A stretch of 64,000 nucleotides of DNA from Leuconostoc kimchii IMSNU 11154 (GCF_000092505.1 NC_014136.1:1938722-2002721); one strand, 5' to 3'; positions 8,849 to 18,377 are shown, numbered from the stretch's first letter. Notes: generated from the sequence alone by a model not told the origin. Made by a program: numbers and translations.

Positions 8849-10309
8849 ATGAACTATATTTCAACACGTGGTCAAGCACCAGCAGTTACAGCCAGCCAAG
8901 CTATTTTAAATGGTATCGCACCAGACGGTGGTCTGTATGTACCTGAAGATTGGCCTGACATAAAGCTTGATTGGGCAGTACTAAAAAAGCAAACTTATTC
9001 AGATATTGCGACCCAAATTTTTGATGCATTTTTTGATGATTTCAGTGTTGCTGAAATTGATCATGTGGTCACCAAGGCTTATGGCAAACAGTGGGATACA
9101 ACAAACATTGTATCGACTCATCAAGAGGCAGACCTGACATATATGGAATTGTTTCATGGGCCAACGCTCGCCTTCAAGGATATTGCTTTACAGGCATTGC
9201 CACATTTACTAACAACTGCTGCAAAAAAGCAGGGCACGCGTGATAAAATTATTATTCTAACTGCTACTTCTGGTGATACAGGGACTGCTGCGATGAGCGG
9301 TTTTGGAAATGTTGAGCAGACAGAGATTGTTGTTTTCTATCCGGAAGTTGGTGTCAGTGATATTCAACGGCAACAGATGAAAACTGAATCTGCTGATAAT
9401 GCTCATGTTATTGCCATTACAGGTAACTTTGATGATGCTCAAAAAGCGGTTAAATCATTATTATCTGATCAGAGATTAGTACATGACTTACAGACTAATC
9501 AGATGCAGTTTTCATCGGCTAATTCGATTAATATTGGCCGTTTAGTGCCTCAAATTGTCTATTATATTTACACGTACGCGCAATTAGTTAAAAATAATAA
9601 TATTAAACCTGGTGATGCCATTAATATTGTTGTACCAACTGGTAATTTTGGTAATATCTTAGCAGCCTACTATGCGAATCAGATAGGTCTACCTGTCAAG
9701 CAGTTTGTGGTCGCATCAAATGAAAATAATGTCCTAACAGACTTCTTTAAAACTGGTAAATATGATCGTCAGCGTGCTTTTAAAGTTACAAACGCACCAG
9801 CCATGGATATTCTTGTGTCTAGTAATTTAGAGCGCTTATTATATTTTGCTAGTGGTAAAAATAGTGAAGAAATCAGAAACTACATGCGTGATTTGTCTGA
9901 AAAAGGCGAATATACGTTAAATTCTGCTACACGTCAGAATTTGTCTCAGTTTGTTTCAGGATTTGCGACGCAAACACAAGTGTCTGAAACAATTAAAGCG
10001 GTTGCAAGGGCGACACAATATACGATTGATCCACATACAGCGGTTGCACGATATGTTTATGGTAAACAAGAAATTGCAGGGCCAACACTCCTTGCTGCTA
10101 CTGCTAGCCCTTATAAATTTCCACAAACTGTATTGCAGGCCTTAGGAATAACACCGCAAGCTGATTTTGAAGCTTTAAAACAATTAGCACAAGCTACTAA
10201 TACTGATATACCGTCACCGGTGATGGACTTGTTTGCTAAACCAGTTCGTCATAAACAAGTCATTGCTGCTAAAGAAATTCTAGCAACTTTACGACACGAA
10301 ATACTTTAA
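8849..10309 (+). CDS. thrC: Threonine synthase
   Basis: The product is 486 residues, the longer threonine synthase subgroup. The N-terminal YISTRGQAPAVTASQAIL is characteristic, and the PLP lysine is in HGPTLAFKD (Lys110). The phosphate loop region TATSGDTGTAA is visible. The enzyme converts O-phosphohomoserine to threonine. It is divergent from hom-thrB-ask and starts after AAAAGGAAGAA. Its stop codon overlaps the first PurR-type box that belongs to glyA downstream; threonine and glycine metabolism are thus neighbours. Confidence 0.96.
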   Translation: MNYISTRGQAPAVTASQAILNGIAPDGGLYVPEDWPDIKLDWAVLKKQTYSDIATQIFDAFFDDFSVAEIDHVVTKAYGKQWDTTNIVSTHQEADLTYMELFHGPTLAFKDIALQALPHLLTTAAKKQGTRDKIIILTATSGDTGTAAMSGFGNVEQTEIVVFYPEVGVSDIQRQQMKTESADNAHVIAITGNFDDAQKAVKSLLSDQRLVHDLQTNQMQFSSANSINIGRLVPQIVYYIYTYAQLVKNNNIKPGDAINIVVPTGNFGNILAAYYANQIGLPVKQFVVASNENNVLTDFFKTGKYDRQRAFKVTNAPAMDILVSSNLERLLYFASGKNSEEIRNYMRDLSEKGEYTLNSATRQNLSQFVSGFATQTQVSETIKAVARATQYTIDPHTAVARYVYGKQEIAGPTLLAATASPYKFPQTVLQALGITPQADFEALKQLAQATNTDIPSPVMDLFAKPVRHKQVIAAKEILATLRHEIL

Positions 10310-10350
10310 AACCGAACAAACAGATATATTGTGTTAAATAATTCGGTACT
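10308..10350. promoter_or_regulatory. Pair of inverted PurBoxes upstream of glyA
   Basis: Box one (10308-10320) reads AAAACCGAACAAA and matches the Gram-positive PurBox AWWWCCGAACWWT at 12 of 13 positions. Box two (10338-10350, opposite strand) reads AGTACCGAATTAT, 11 of 13. The gap is 17 nt, the spacing known for paired PurR sites in Bacillus subtilis, where glyA belongs to the PurR regulon. The first box overlaps the thrC stop codon. Binding is inferred. Confidence 0.7.
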
Positions 10351-10377
10351 TTCTAGATTAGTTGGTGAAAAATCATC

Positions 10378-10415
10378 CTCCTATACGTTATAATTAACCT
10401 ATTAACGTATAGGAG
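10378..10415. promoter_or_regulatory. Perfect 13-bp inverted repeat overlapping glyA -10 and Shine-Dalgarno
   Basis: CTCCTATACGTTA (10378-10390) and TAACGTATAGGAG (10403-10415) are exact reverse complements around 12 nt. A TATAAT lies at 10389-10394 and the glyA Shine-Dalgarno AGGAG is the end of the right arm. If transcription starts at this -10 the left arm is not copied and the repeat would act as DNA operator; if it starts upstream, the RNA hairpin would hide the ribosome site. Confidence 0.6.
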
Positions 10416-10421
10416 AACATT

Positions 10422-11654
10422 ATGTCATTTAAAGAACGCGACCCCGAAGTTTGGAGTGCTATTCAACAAGAAGGCGCCCGTCAAAACCGAACGATCGAAC
10501 TCATTGCTTCAGAAAACTTTACTTCGAAAAGTGTCCGTGCGGCACAAGGCTCTGTTTTAACAAATAAGTATGCTGAGGGTTATCCCTACAAGCGTTATTA
10601 TGGTGGTACGGAATACGTTGATGTTGTCGAACAATTGGCTATTGATCGACTTAAGACACTTTTTGGTGCAGAATACGCTAATGTACAGCCACATTCTGGT
10701 TCACAGGCTAATGCTGCTGCCTACATGGCTTTCTTACAACCTGGGGATCGCATCTTAGGGATGAACTTGGATGCTGGTGGTCATTTGACACATGGTGCTA
10801 AGGTATCGTTTTCTGGTAAAATGTATGATTCATATACCTATGGTTTGGATTCAGAAACAGAACGTCTTGATTATGATGCAATTGCTGCACAAGCGCGTGA
10901 AATAAAGCCACAAATGATTGTTGCTGGGGCATCTGCGTATTCTCGGACAATTGACTTCACAAAGTTCCGTGCTATTGCTGACGAAGTAGGTGCTTACTTG
11001 ATGGTTGATATGGCACATATTGCCGGTCTTGTTGCTGCAGGGTTGCATCCTAATCCAGTTGGCATCGCTGATGTGGTAACGTCAACGACCCACAAAACAT
11101 TACGCGGACCAAGAGGTGGCGTGATTTTATCGCAAGAAAAGTATGCTAAAAAGATTAATTCAGCTATTTTCCCTGGCACACAAGGCGGACCATTAGAGCA
11201 TGTTATAGCAGGTAAGGCGATTGCATTTGGTGAAGCCCTACAACCAGAGTTTAAGACATATGCTGCACAAGTCATTAAAAATGCACAAGCGATGGCAGCT
11301 GTTTTCAATCAGACAGATGACATTCGTGTTGTTGCTGGTGGTACAGACAATCATTTATTTAACTTGGATTTGACAAAGACCGGTTTGAACGGTAAACAAA
11401 CACAAGAATTGTTAGACACGGTATCAATTACAACGAATAAGGAAGCACTGCCAAATGAAACATTGAGTCCCTTTGTGACTTCAGGTATTCGCATTGGAAC
11501 GCCTGCAATCACAACACGTGGATTTAATGAGGACGATGCACGTCAAGTAGCTAATTTAATTGTTACAGCGATTCACAATTATGATGATGCCAAAGTACTA
11601 AAGACAGTTAAAAAAGAGGTAGAAATTTTAGCTATGACACATCTATTTGAGTAA
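10422..11654 (+). CDS. glyA: Serine hydroxymethyltransferase
   Basis: The product is 410 residues. It carries the SHMT hallmarks IELIASENF, the segment [15 protein letters not shown], and the PLP-lysine motif [15 protein letters not shown] with Lys225. The cytosolic enzyme interconverts serine and glycine and feeds one-carbon units to folate. The neighbouring formyl-THF cyclo-ligase gene, in the same direction, also serves folate one-carbon metabolism, though a terminator separates them. Regulation by purines is suggested by the paired PurBoxes. Confidence 0.97.
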   Translation: MSFKERDPEVWSAIQQEGARQNRTIELIASENFTSKSVRAAQGSVLTNKYAEGYPYKRYYGGTEYVDVVEQLAIDRLKTLFGAEYANVQPHSGSQANAAAYMAFLQPGDRILGMNLDAGGHLTHGAKVSFSGKMYDSYTYGLDSETERLDYDAIAAQAREIKPQMIVAGASAYSRTIDFTKFRAIADEVGAYLMVDMAHIAGLVAAGLHPNPVGIADVVTSTTHKTLRGPRGGVILSQEKYAKKINSAIFPGTQGGPLEHVIAGKAIAFGEALQPEFKTYAAQVIKNAQAMAAVFNQTDDIRVVAGGTDNHLFNLDLTKTGLNGKQTQELLDTVSITTNKEALPNETLSPFVTSGIRIGTPAITTRGFNEDDARQVANLIVTAIHNYDDAKVLKTVKKEVEILAMTHLFE

Positions 11655-11660
11655 CTAGTG

Positions 11661-11687
11661 AAAGTCGACATGAGTCGACTTTTTTTG
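11661..11687 (+). terminator. Rho-independent terminator of glyA
   Basis: AAAGTCGAC and GTCGACTTT pair around ATGA, followed by a run of T. Confidence 0.8.
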
Positions 11688-11710
11688 TATTACGGCATTA
11701 AGGAGTAAAA

Positions 11711-12694
11711 ATGCAAGATAAGCAAATAATTCGTGATAATCAAAAAAAACGATTGGCCCAATATATGGGTGTGGATCGAAAAACAGAAGAAGCAGCACTA
11801 CATCATTTGTTATTTCGTTCAGTACAGTGGCAGAATGCACAAGTAGTTGCTGTGGTATTAAGCACGCCAACGGAACTAAATACGCAACCTATTATTCAAC
11901 GTGCGTGGTTAGAAAATAAACGAACGGTTGTGCCAAAAATTATTGATAAACATATGTTTTTTGTTGAAATAACCGAACAATCCGAGTTTTATTTAGGACC
12001 TATGTCCATTCGAGAACCGCTAAGTAGTGAGATATTTGATACTGATGCCATCGATTTAGTTATTGTACCTGGTTTAGCTTTTTCAATGGATGGCAAACGT
12101 TTAGGCTACGGTGCAGGCTATTATGACCGTTTTTTGGCACACTATGACGGCCAGTCAATCGCACTAGCATTAGGGGTACAATTAATCGATTGGTTTCCTG
12201 TTGAGCCGCATGATCAATTAGTTGATGTCATACTAAACGTGAATGCAGCGAAGATAGGTGACTATTGGGTAAACTATTTAACCCAATGGCACTTAGCATT
12301 GGACACGCCTTTGCCTGCATCAGGTCAGTTTGGTACAGTAGATGTAGCGGATGAATTAGCAGGGTTAATTATTTCAGGTACAAAAACAGCTACTGCAAGT
12401 TGGGCAGAAGGCTACGCACTAGATAATGAACCGATACCAAAAGTTGGTGATTTTTTTATTGTACTAGACAAACAAAGGTTACCAGTTGCAATCATTCAAA
12501 CAACACAGGTAGTCATTGAAAAATTTAATCTTGTAGACGAACGCCATGCTTATCTTGAAGGCGAGGGCGATCGAACGCTTGATTATTGGCGACGTGTGCA
12601 TACGCAGTTTTGGCAGCATGAATTAGCGCAGTATAATTATCAACTAGACGATGATACAGAAATTGTATTGGAACGGTTTGAACGTGTATTTTAG
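11711..12694 (+). CDS. 5-formyltetrahydrofolate cyclo-ligase fused to an ASCH domain
   Basis: The 327-residue product has two parts. Residues 1 to ~180 are a cyclo-ligase: a basic N-terminus, VPKI, the segment LVIVPGLAFSMDGKRLGYG and AGYYDRFL, the ATP/folate signature. The cyclo-ligase alone is normally 180-190 residues. Residues ~185-327 match an ASCH domain protein of the COG4405 type (GTKTATASWAEGY, then VGDFFIVLDKQRLPVAII and the C-terminal DDDTEIVLERFERVF), otherwise a separate gene. ASCH domains have an RNA-binding-like PUA fold. The join is in frame with no stop or start in between. The linking logic is unknown. AAGGAG precedes the ATG. Confidence 0.85.
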   Translation: MQDKQIIRDNQKKRLAQYMGVDRKTEEAALHHLLFRSVQWQNAQVVAVVLSTPTELNTQPIIQRAWLENKRTVVPKIIDKHMFFVEITEQSEFYLGPMSIREPLSSEIFDTDAIDLVIVPGLAFSMDGKRLGYGAGYYDRFLAHYDGQSIALALGVQLIDWFPVEPHDQLVDVILNVNAAKIGDYWVNYLTQWHLALDTPLPASGQFGTVDVADELAGLIISGTKTATASWAEGYALDNEPIPKVGDFFIVLDKQRLPVAIIQTTQVVIEKFNLVDERHAYLEGEGDRTLDYWRRVHTQFWQHELAQYNYQLDDDTEIVLERFERVF

Positions 12695-12697
12695 CAC

Positions 12698-12738
12698 AAA
12701 AAATCAGCAACACTTTGATCAAAGTGTTGCTGATTTTT
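12698..12738. terminator. Bidirectional terminator
   Basis: AAAAATCAGCAACACTTTG and its exact complement CAAAGTGTTGCTGATTTTT meet at the centre ATC/GAT. It lies between the converging cyclo-ligase gene and the leftward 99-residue gene. Confidence 0.88.
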
Positions 12739-12746
12739 AGATGAAT

Positions 12747-13046
12747 TTAATCAACAAGTGGCAAAATATTGACAATAGCAATGCGATCACTATCGTCATT
12801 CTTTAGACGAGCAATAATGTCGTTATATCGCTTTTCAGATAAGGGCTCTTTTTTATCAAATTCAAGAATTTTATTGTCAATGTGATTGCTTGTACTAGGA
12901 TATTGCTCAATCCGGTATATAATTAACAGTTTTTTATAGGCGAAAGGCTGAACAATCATTCCATCTAAGTGGTCTTCAACCTGTTCAGTTGTTTGATTGG
13001 CAATGCTTTCTTCAAAGTCTTGCTTTGTTTTTTTTAATATTGACAT
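12747..13046 (-). CDS. Hypothetical protein, 99 residues, coupled to amidase
   Basis: I do not recognise this protein. It is charged, has no signal peptide or membrane segment, and begins with a likely helix rich in Lys, Glu and Gln (MSILKKTKQDFEESIANQTT). The middle holds the hydrophobic strand KKLLIIYRIEQY and the end another one, RIAIVNILPLVD. Its ATG overlaps the amidase stop (TAATG), and the Shine-Dalgarno ACGGAGATG lies within the amidase end, so it is co-translated with the amidase. Base use is like that of the neighbours. Probably a real gene. Confidence 0.65.
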   Translation of the reverse strand: MSILKKTKQDFEESIANQTTEQVEDHLDGMIVQPFAYKKLLIIYRIEQYPSTSNHIDNKILEFDKKEPLSEKRYNDIIARLKNDDSDRIAIVNILPLVD

Positions 13047-13948
13047 TATTTCATCTCCGTATTTTGTTTAAAATAGGTTGCTAACCCCTGCACAGTTAGC
13101 TGAGCTACTTGCTGTTGGTACTTTGTTGTTCGGATGAGTTTAAAATTAGAAGGATTATTGATATAACCTAATTCTAATAATGTTGCAGGACGGGTGACCT
13201 TATCTAAGACGACATATTGTGCATCATCCATACCACGATTGTTGATCGGTAAATGATTCAGTGATGTATTAAGCGCTTGAGTAAGTGCTTTACCATTTTT
13301 GTGGTAATAGTATTGAGATATACCACTGGCTTCTGTTGTGCCATTTTCATTGCCAGCATGGTCAAAATGAATTGATATTTGGGCATCAGCTTGGTACTTT
13401 TCTGCTAGACGTGGAATATGAAGTAAAGGGATTAATACATCTTTATCTCGGGTCATGAGCACCCGGGCACCAGTTTTTTGAAGTGCGGTTCTCATATGTC
13501 TAGCGGTGCGTAAAGTATACGTTTTCTCAAAAAATTTACCATTCGCTGATGAGGAACCATTATCACCAGATAGGCCATCATATTTTTTACTAGGGACACC
13601 ACCATGACCAGGGTCTAATACAATGGTTGCTTCACTAATCGGTGTTGCAGTGCGTAACGTTTTTGATTCAGCAACCCAACCCGCAACCCAACCGATTTGT
13701 TCATTATCAGTGCGTCTAACTTTATACCAGCCACGTGTTTTTGACATGATAATAAGATTTGTTCCGCGTTTGAGTGAAGCAGTTGCCGAATATTGTCGGC
13801 CAGGGCCACTTCGAAGTTGTACCTGGTTGGGGTATGTTGTAATCTTATTTTTATTGGCAAGAGAGTAAACTAACAGAAATGTGGTGGTTAAGATAGAAAC
13901 AGTCATGATAACACCAATTAAATTACGTAATAACCACTTTTTAATCAT
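13046..13948 (-). CDS. Membrane-anchored N-acetylmuramoyl-L-alanine amidase with SH3 domain
   Basis: The product is 300 residues. An N-terminal hydrophobic helix (about residues 9-30, no cleavage motif) should tether it outside the membrane. An SH3b domain follows (VQLRSGPGRQYSATASLKRG and GWVAGWV, about 40-92). The rest is an Amidase_3 domain with zinc ligands His115 (LDPGHGG), Glu141 and His194 (ISIHFDHA) and catalytic Glu259 (LLELGYINN). It cuts the amide between muramic acid and L-alanine in peptidoglycan, so it serves cell separation or turnover. A complete set of catalytic residues is present. Confidence 0.93.
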   Translation of the reverse strand: MIKKWLLRNLIGVIMTVSILTTTFLLVYSLANKNKITTYPNQVQLRSGPGRQYSATASLKRGTNLIIMSKTRGWYKVRRTDNEQIGWVAGWVAESKTLRTATPISEATIVLDPGHGGVPSKKYDGLSGDNGSSSANGKFFEKTYTLRTARHMRTALQKTGARVLMTRDKDVLIPLLHIPRLAEKYQADAQISIHFDHAGNENGTTEASGISQYYYHKNGKALTQALNTSLNHLPINNRGMDDAQYVVLDKVTRPATLLELGYINNPSNFKLIRTTKYQQQVAQLTVQGLATYFKQNTEMK

Positions 13949-14107
13949 CTTTTACCTGCTCATGCAAATTTTATATACAAATAATTGTAACATATTTTGC
14001 TGGACATCAAGTGTCCTTTACAGTCAAAAAATGTTACAATAATGCTATGACATATCAAATTATTGTATGTTACGAATAGATATAATAAAGGTAAAAAGGT
14101 AGACGCA
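13949..14107. promoter_or_regulatory. Divergent amidase / ackA promoter region
   Basis: TATAAT at 14081-14086 lies 21 nt before the ackA start, giving a short leader with AAAAAGGT as ribosome site. No good -35 at standard spacing and no cre site were seen. Confidence 0.4.
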
Positions 14108-15355
14108 ATGTCAAAAATAATGGCAGTAAACGCCGGCAGCTCATCACTTAAATTTCAATTGTTGGAAATGCCTGAAGAAATGGTATTGATGCAAGGTATT
14201 ATTGAACGCATTGGACAAGATAATGCTGAAATTTCGATCAAATATGGTAAAGATATTGAACCAAAACGCTTGATAGGCGCTGAAGAAGGCCATATTACAT
14301 TAACCAAAAATGGTGGTCAAAAATTCGAACATGAGATGGCAATTAAAGACCATGATCAGGCTATTGATGTCTTGTTACAAAAGTTAACTGACCTCGGTAT
14401 TGTAAAGGACTTCAATGAAATTACAGGTGTTGGCCATCGTGTTGTTGCTGGTGGTGAATGGTTTAACCATTCTGTTGTCGTTAATGATGACGTCTTAACA
14501 AAAATTGATCGCTTGGCTGATTACGCACCGCTACATAACCCAGCAAATGCTATGGGAATTCGTGCCTTCCAAAAGCTGCTACCTGACGCGTTGTCTGTAG
14601 CAGTATTTGACACATCTTTCCACCAAACGATGCCTGAAAAAAACTATCTATATAGCATTCCCTATGAATATTATGCACGTTATGGTGCGCGTAAGTATGG
14701 TGCACATGGGACATCACATCGTTATGTTACTGAACGTGCAGCGAAAAAGTTAGATATTCCACTTGACGAATTCAATGCCATTTCATTTCATTTAGGTGCG
14801 GGTGCTTCAATTACTGCAATTAAGAATGGTAAATCGTACGACACATCAATGGGCTTCACACCGTTAGCTGGTTTGACTATGGCAACACGTTCAGGGGATG
14901 TTGATCCTTCATTAGTGTATTACATTCAAGAGCGTGAAGGTCTATCAAACGAAGAAATGTTGTCTGTCTTGAATAAAAAGTCTGGGTTACTAGGTATTTC
15001 TACTATTTCAAGTGATATGCGTGATTTGGAAGAAGTACAAGAAACTAATACCCATGCTAAGTTGGCACTTGATATGTTTTATGATCGTGTTATCCGTTAT
15101 GCTGGGCAATATTTTGCGGAACTTGGACGTGTTGATGCAGTAATCTTTACAGCGGGTATCGGTGAAAATGATGCTGTGACACGTGCTAAGGTTTTGGAAT
15201 CATTGGCATTTGCTGGTGTTAAACTAGATGCTGAAGCTAACAATGTACGTGGTAAAGAAGCTATTTTGACGACCGATGATTCAAGTGTTACTGGCTTGCT
15301 CATTCCAACTAATGAAGAGTTAATGATTGCTCGTGACGTTGAAGCTTTGCGTTAA
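14108..15355 (+). CDS. ackA: Acetate kinase
   Basis: The product is 415 residues from the ATG at 14108, preceded by AAAAAGGT; an in-frame ATG at 14063 is upstream of the best -10 and is rejected. Signature MAVNAGSSSLKFQLL is at the N-terminus, GVGHRVVAGGEWF and HGTSHRYV follow, and FTAGIGENDA is near the C-terminus. It makes ATP from acetyl phosphate, the energy-yielding acetate branch of heterolactic fermentation. The phosphotransacetylase gene is not adjacent. Confidence 0.97.
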   Translation: MSKIMAVNAGSSSLKFQLLEMPEEMVLMQGIIERIGQDNAEISIKYGKDIEPKRLIGAEEGHITLTKNGGQKFEHEMAIKDHDQAIDVLLQKLTDLGIVKDFNEITGVGHRVVAGGEWFNHSVVVNDDVLTKIDRLADYAPLHNPANAMGIRAFQKLLPDALSVAVFDTSFHQTMPEKNYLYSIPYEYYARYGARKYGAHGTSHRYVTERAAKKLDIPLDEFNAISFHLGAGASITAIKNGKSYDTSMGFTPLAGLTMATRSGDVDPSLVYYIQEREGLSNEEMLSVLNKKSGLLGISTISSDMRDLEEVQETNTHAKLALDMFYDRVIRYAGQYFAELGRVDAVIFTAGIGENDAVTRAKVLESLAFAGVKLDAEANNVRGKEAILTTDDSSVTGLLIPTNEELMIARDVEALR

Positions 15356-15367
15356 AAAATTGATACT

Positions 15368-15427
15368 AAAAAGGCGTTGAACGATTGACAAGGTTTAAAA
15401 CCCGATAATCGCTATCAACGCCTTTTT
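15368..15427. terminator. Bidirectional terminator between ackA and pyrD
   Basis: AAAAAGGCGTTGA (15368-15380) and TCAACGCCTTTTT (15415-15427) are exact complements closing a 34-nt loop that can itself fold. A residues on the left and T on the right serve both converging genes. Confidence 0.75.
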
Positions 15428-15454
15428 ATGTTTTACATACGATAGAAAACGGTA

Positions 15455-16393
15455 TTATGAAATCGTTTTGAGTTGTCCGCGGGCATCATCAAGTATGGTA
15501 TAACCTTTTTCTGTCAGAATGTCAGCTAATTCTTTTTCAAGTCGCTCAAACACACCAATACCTTCAATAGCTAATTGAGAACCAACTTCAACTAAATCTG
15601 CACCACAAAGAATATGTTCATAGACATCGCGTCCTGTAGTGACGCCACCAGTACCAATAATCTTTATTGATGAATTTAATCGTTGACGTAGCGCACGAAC
15701 GTTGGCTAAAGCAGTTGCCTTAACTAATGGCCCACCGACACCGCCAAATCCTGATTTTGGTTTGATGACAACTGTATCAGTATCCTCGTCAATGACTAAG
15801 CCATTACCAATCGAATTAATAGTGTTCACAAAGGCCAGTGGAAACTTGTTTAAAATATTAGCTATCATATCAAAATGAGCAATATCAAAATACGGTGGTA
15901 ATTTAACACCTAATGGTTTGGTGAAGAAAGTAAACACTTCAGATAGTATTTGTTCTGTGGTTTCAAAATCATAAGCAGTTTGTGGCTTACCTGGCACATT
16001 AGGACATGAAAGGTTTAATTCAACAAGACCATTAAACTTAGAGTCTTGTAACTGATGTAACATGTCCAGATTATCTTGTTTAGATAATCCTGCAACAGAA
16101 AAGAAGATGGGCTTGGTTGTTTGTTTTTCGGACACATACGACATATAATAATCAAAGCCAGCGTTAGGCAAACCCATTGAATTAATCGTTCCCAAATGAT
16201 TAGGAATCTCGTAATAACGTGGTTCAGGGTTACCTGCCCTTAGCGCTGGTGTGGCAGACTTTGTGACAACTGCACCTGTATAATCAGAAGCTAGAACAGT
16301 ATCAAGTTCAGTAGTTGTCTGGCACATGACGCCAGCTGCATTGAGTAAAATGTGGTCAAAATGATAATTTTGGATGTTAGCAGTAAGTTGCAT
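15455..16393 (-). CDS. pyrD: Dihydroorotate dehydrogenase, class 1A (fumarate type)
   Basis: The product is 312 residues, like the class 1A enzyme of Lactococcus lactis. The active-site Cys130 is in [22 protein letters not shown]-binding segments include [19 protein letters not shown]. The cytosolic homodimer oxidises dihydroorotate with fumarate as acceptor, which suits an organism without a respiratory need for this step. It stands alone, away from other pyr genes; none is in the window. Confidence 0.93.
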   Translation of the reverse strand: MQLTANIQNYHFDHILLNAAGVMCQTTTELDTVLASDYTGAVVTKSATPALRAGNPEPRYYEIPNHLGTINSMGLPNAGFDYYMSYVSEKQTTKPIFFSVAGLSKQDNLDMLHQLQDSKFNGLVELNLSCPNVPGKPQTAYDFETTEQILSEVFTFFTKPLGVKLPPYFDIAHFDMIANILNKFPLAFVNTINSIGNGLVIDEDTDTVVIKPKSGFGGVGGPLVKATALANVRALRQRLNSSIKIIGTGGVTTGRDVYEHILCGADLVEVGSQLAIEGIGVFERLEKELADILTEKGYTILDDARGQLKTIS

Positions 16394-16484
16394 ATGAATG
16401 TCTCCTGTGACGACTACAAGTGCTAGTGAAATATTGATCTAAGTATAACAAAAATTTAGAAAGATAAAAAGGATAAATGTTAGG

Positions 16485-16497
16485 TATAATGATAATA
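16485..16497 (+). promoter_or_regulatory. -10 element ending 6 nt before the ABC-F start codon
   Basis: TATAAT lies at 16485-16490 and the ATG at 16497. A transcript starting at the usual distance would begin at the start codon, giving a leaderless mRNA. No Shine-Dalgarno is seen within 10 nt of the ATG. No convincing -35 was found. Confidence 0.4.
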
Positions 16498-18377
16498 TGA
16501 AACAATTTAGAGTAGACAACTTAAAAAGTACGTATGGCGAAAAAGTGTTATTTAACGATATTTCATTTTTAATTACATCTGGTGATCGTATTGGCCTCAT
16601 TGGTGTCAATGGGTCAGGGAAAACATCGTTACTCAATGCTATATCGGGTGTGAATCCTTCAGATTCGGGACAAGTGACAAAGCAAAATGATTATACGATT
16701 GGTTATCTCACACAGAACCCGATATTAGACGACAATGCCTTAGTGATGGATGCAATATTGTCAGGTGAACAGCCGGTTTTTAAAACAATTAGGCACTATC
16801 AATATGCTTTGGAACAGTTTGGTAAACAGCCAACAGATGTTAAAGTTGCTCAAAATTTTGAAGATGCCCAAAACGCAATGGATAGGAATGACGCGTGGAC
16901 AACAGAGGCGCAAATCAAATCGATCTTAACGCAACTGCATATGCCTGAACTGCAACGCAAAGTCAGTGAATTATCTGGTGGTCAACGAAAGCGCGTAGGT
17001 TTAGCACAAGTCTTAATCGAAGCACCGGATCTCCTCATTTTAGATGAGCCTACGAACCATTTAGATTTTGATTCAATTGTCTGGTTAGAAAAATATCTGG
17101 CCAGCTACAAGGGCGCTGTTATGGTTGTTACTCATGATCGTTACTTTTTGGATGCTGTCACAACACGGATTTTTGAATTGTCATTTGGCGATCTTTATGA
17201 ATACAAAGGTAATTATCAAGATTATATGATTGGAAAATCACAGCGTGTTGAACAAAGTAAAGTAGCTGAACACAAGCAACAACAATTATATAAACAAGAA
17301 TTAGCTTGGATGCACAAATCTGCCCGTGCACGTACAACGAAACAAACAGCTCGTGAAAATGCATTTTCTGAACTAGAAGCACAAATGGGAACTTTAAAAC
17401 TTGATGATGATGTTGCCGTTAATTTGGGTCAACAGCGTTTGGGTAAAAAGGTTATTGTCGTTGAACATGCGGGTGTGAAATTTGATGATAAGGTGTTGTT
17501 TAACGATTTTAATTTACGCGTAGCTGGTGGTGATCGGATTGGTATTACAGGTGAAAACGGTGCAGGTAAATCAACATTTTTGAATGTCATTGCTGGCAAA
17601 ATACCTTTGACAAGCGGTGTCATTGAATTAGGTGAAACAGTCAAAATGGCTTATTATACGCAGGTCACCGAAGAAATTCCAGATGATAAGCGTGTGATTG
17701 CCTATTTAACAGATGTTGCGGGTTCAGTGACTGATAAGGATGGTAATCAGGTGAGTGTGTCTGAACTACTTGAACAATTCTTATTTCCGCCATTTATGCA
17801 TGGCACATTGATTCGTAAATTATCAGGTGGTGAAAAGCGACGATTATATTTACTTAAACTCTTGTTACAACAACCAAATGTTTTGTTGTTAGATGAGCCA
17901 ACCAACGATTTAGATATTGGGACATTAACCGTACTGGAAGACTTTTTATCAAGTTTCTCAGGTGCTGTGATCACAGTATCACACGATCGTTATTTCCTGG
18001 ATAAAGTGGCTAACCAATTGTATATGTTCCAAGGAAATGGTATTGTGGAACGCTATGATGGCTTGTTCAGTGACTATTTAGCGACACATCTTGATACCAA
18101 ACCGACATTAATCGAAAAAACAATCATTGAAAAACCACAACCAATAACAACACAGAAGAAGAAGTTGACTTATAGTGAGAAAAAAGAATGGGCAACGATC
18201 GAAGACGATATTGCACAGCTTGAAACACGATTGGGAGAAATTCCTAATGATATGCTTAAAAACGGCACAGATTATGTCAAATTAGGCGAACTACAAAAAG
18301 AAACTGAGGCTTTGGAACAGCAATTGGACGAAAAAATGGTACGCTGGGAATACTTGAGTGAAATCGTGGACAATTAA
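16497..18377 (+). CDS. ABC-F family ATPase (Uup-like)
   Basis: The product is 626 residues with two ATPase cassettes and no membrane segments. First cassette: Walker A GVNGSGKTS, signature LSGGQRKRVGLAQ, Walker B LLILDEPTNHLD. Second: GENGAGKST, LSGGEKRRLYLLK, VLLLDEPTNDLD. The charged ~80-residue linker lies between them, and a C-terminal coiled coil of about 80 residues resembles Uup. ABC-F proteins act on ribosomes in translation or antibiotic protection; Uup types are also tied to transposon excision. Which subfamily role applies cannot be told here. Confidence 0.9.
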   Translation: MKQFRVDNLKSTYGEKVLFNDISFLITSGDRIGLIGVNGSGKTSLLNAISGVNPSDSGQVTKQNDYTIGYLTQNPILDDNALVMDAILSGEQPVFKTIRHYQYALEQFGKQPTDVKVAQNFEDAQNAMDRNDAWTTEAQIKSILTQLHMPELQRKVSELSGGQRKRVGLAQVLIEAPDLLILDEPTNHLDFDSIVWLEKYLASYKGAVMVVTHDRYFLDAVTTRIFELSFGDLYEYKGNYQDYMIGKSQRVEQSKVAEHKQQQLYKQELAWMHKSARARTTKQTARENAFSELEAQMGTLKLDDDVAVNLGQQRLGKKVIVVEHAGVKFDDKVLFNDFNLRVAGGDRIGITGENGAGKSTFLNVIAGKIPLTSGVIELGETVKMAYYTQVTEEIPDDKRVIAYLTDVAGSVTDKDGNQVSVSELLEQFLFPPFMHGTLIRKLSGGEKRRLYLLKLLLQQPNVLLLDEPTNDLDIGTLTVLEDFLSSFSGAVITVSHDRYFLDKVANQLYMFQGNGIVERYDGLFSDYLATHLDTKPTLIEKTIIEKPQPITTQKKKLTYSEKKEWATIEDDIAQLETRLGEIPNDMLKNGTDYVKLGELQKETEALEQQLDEKMVRWEYLSEIVDN

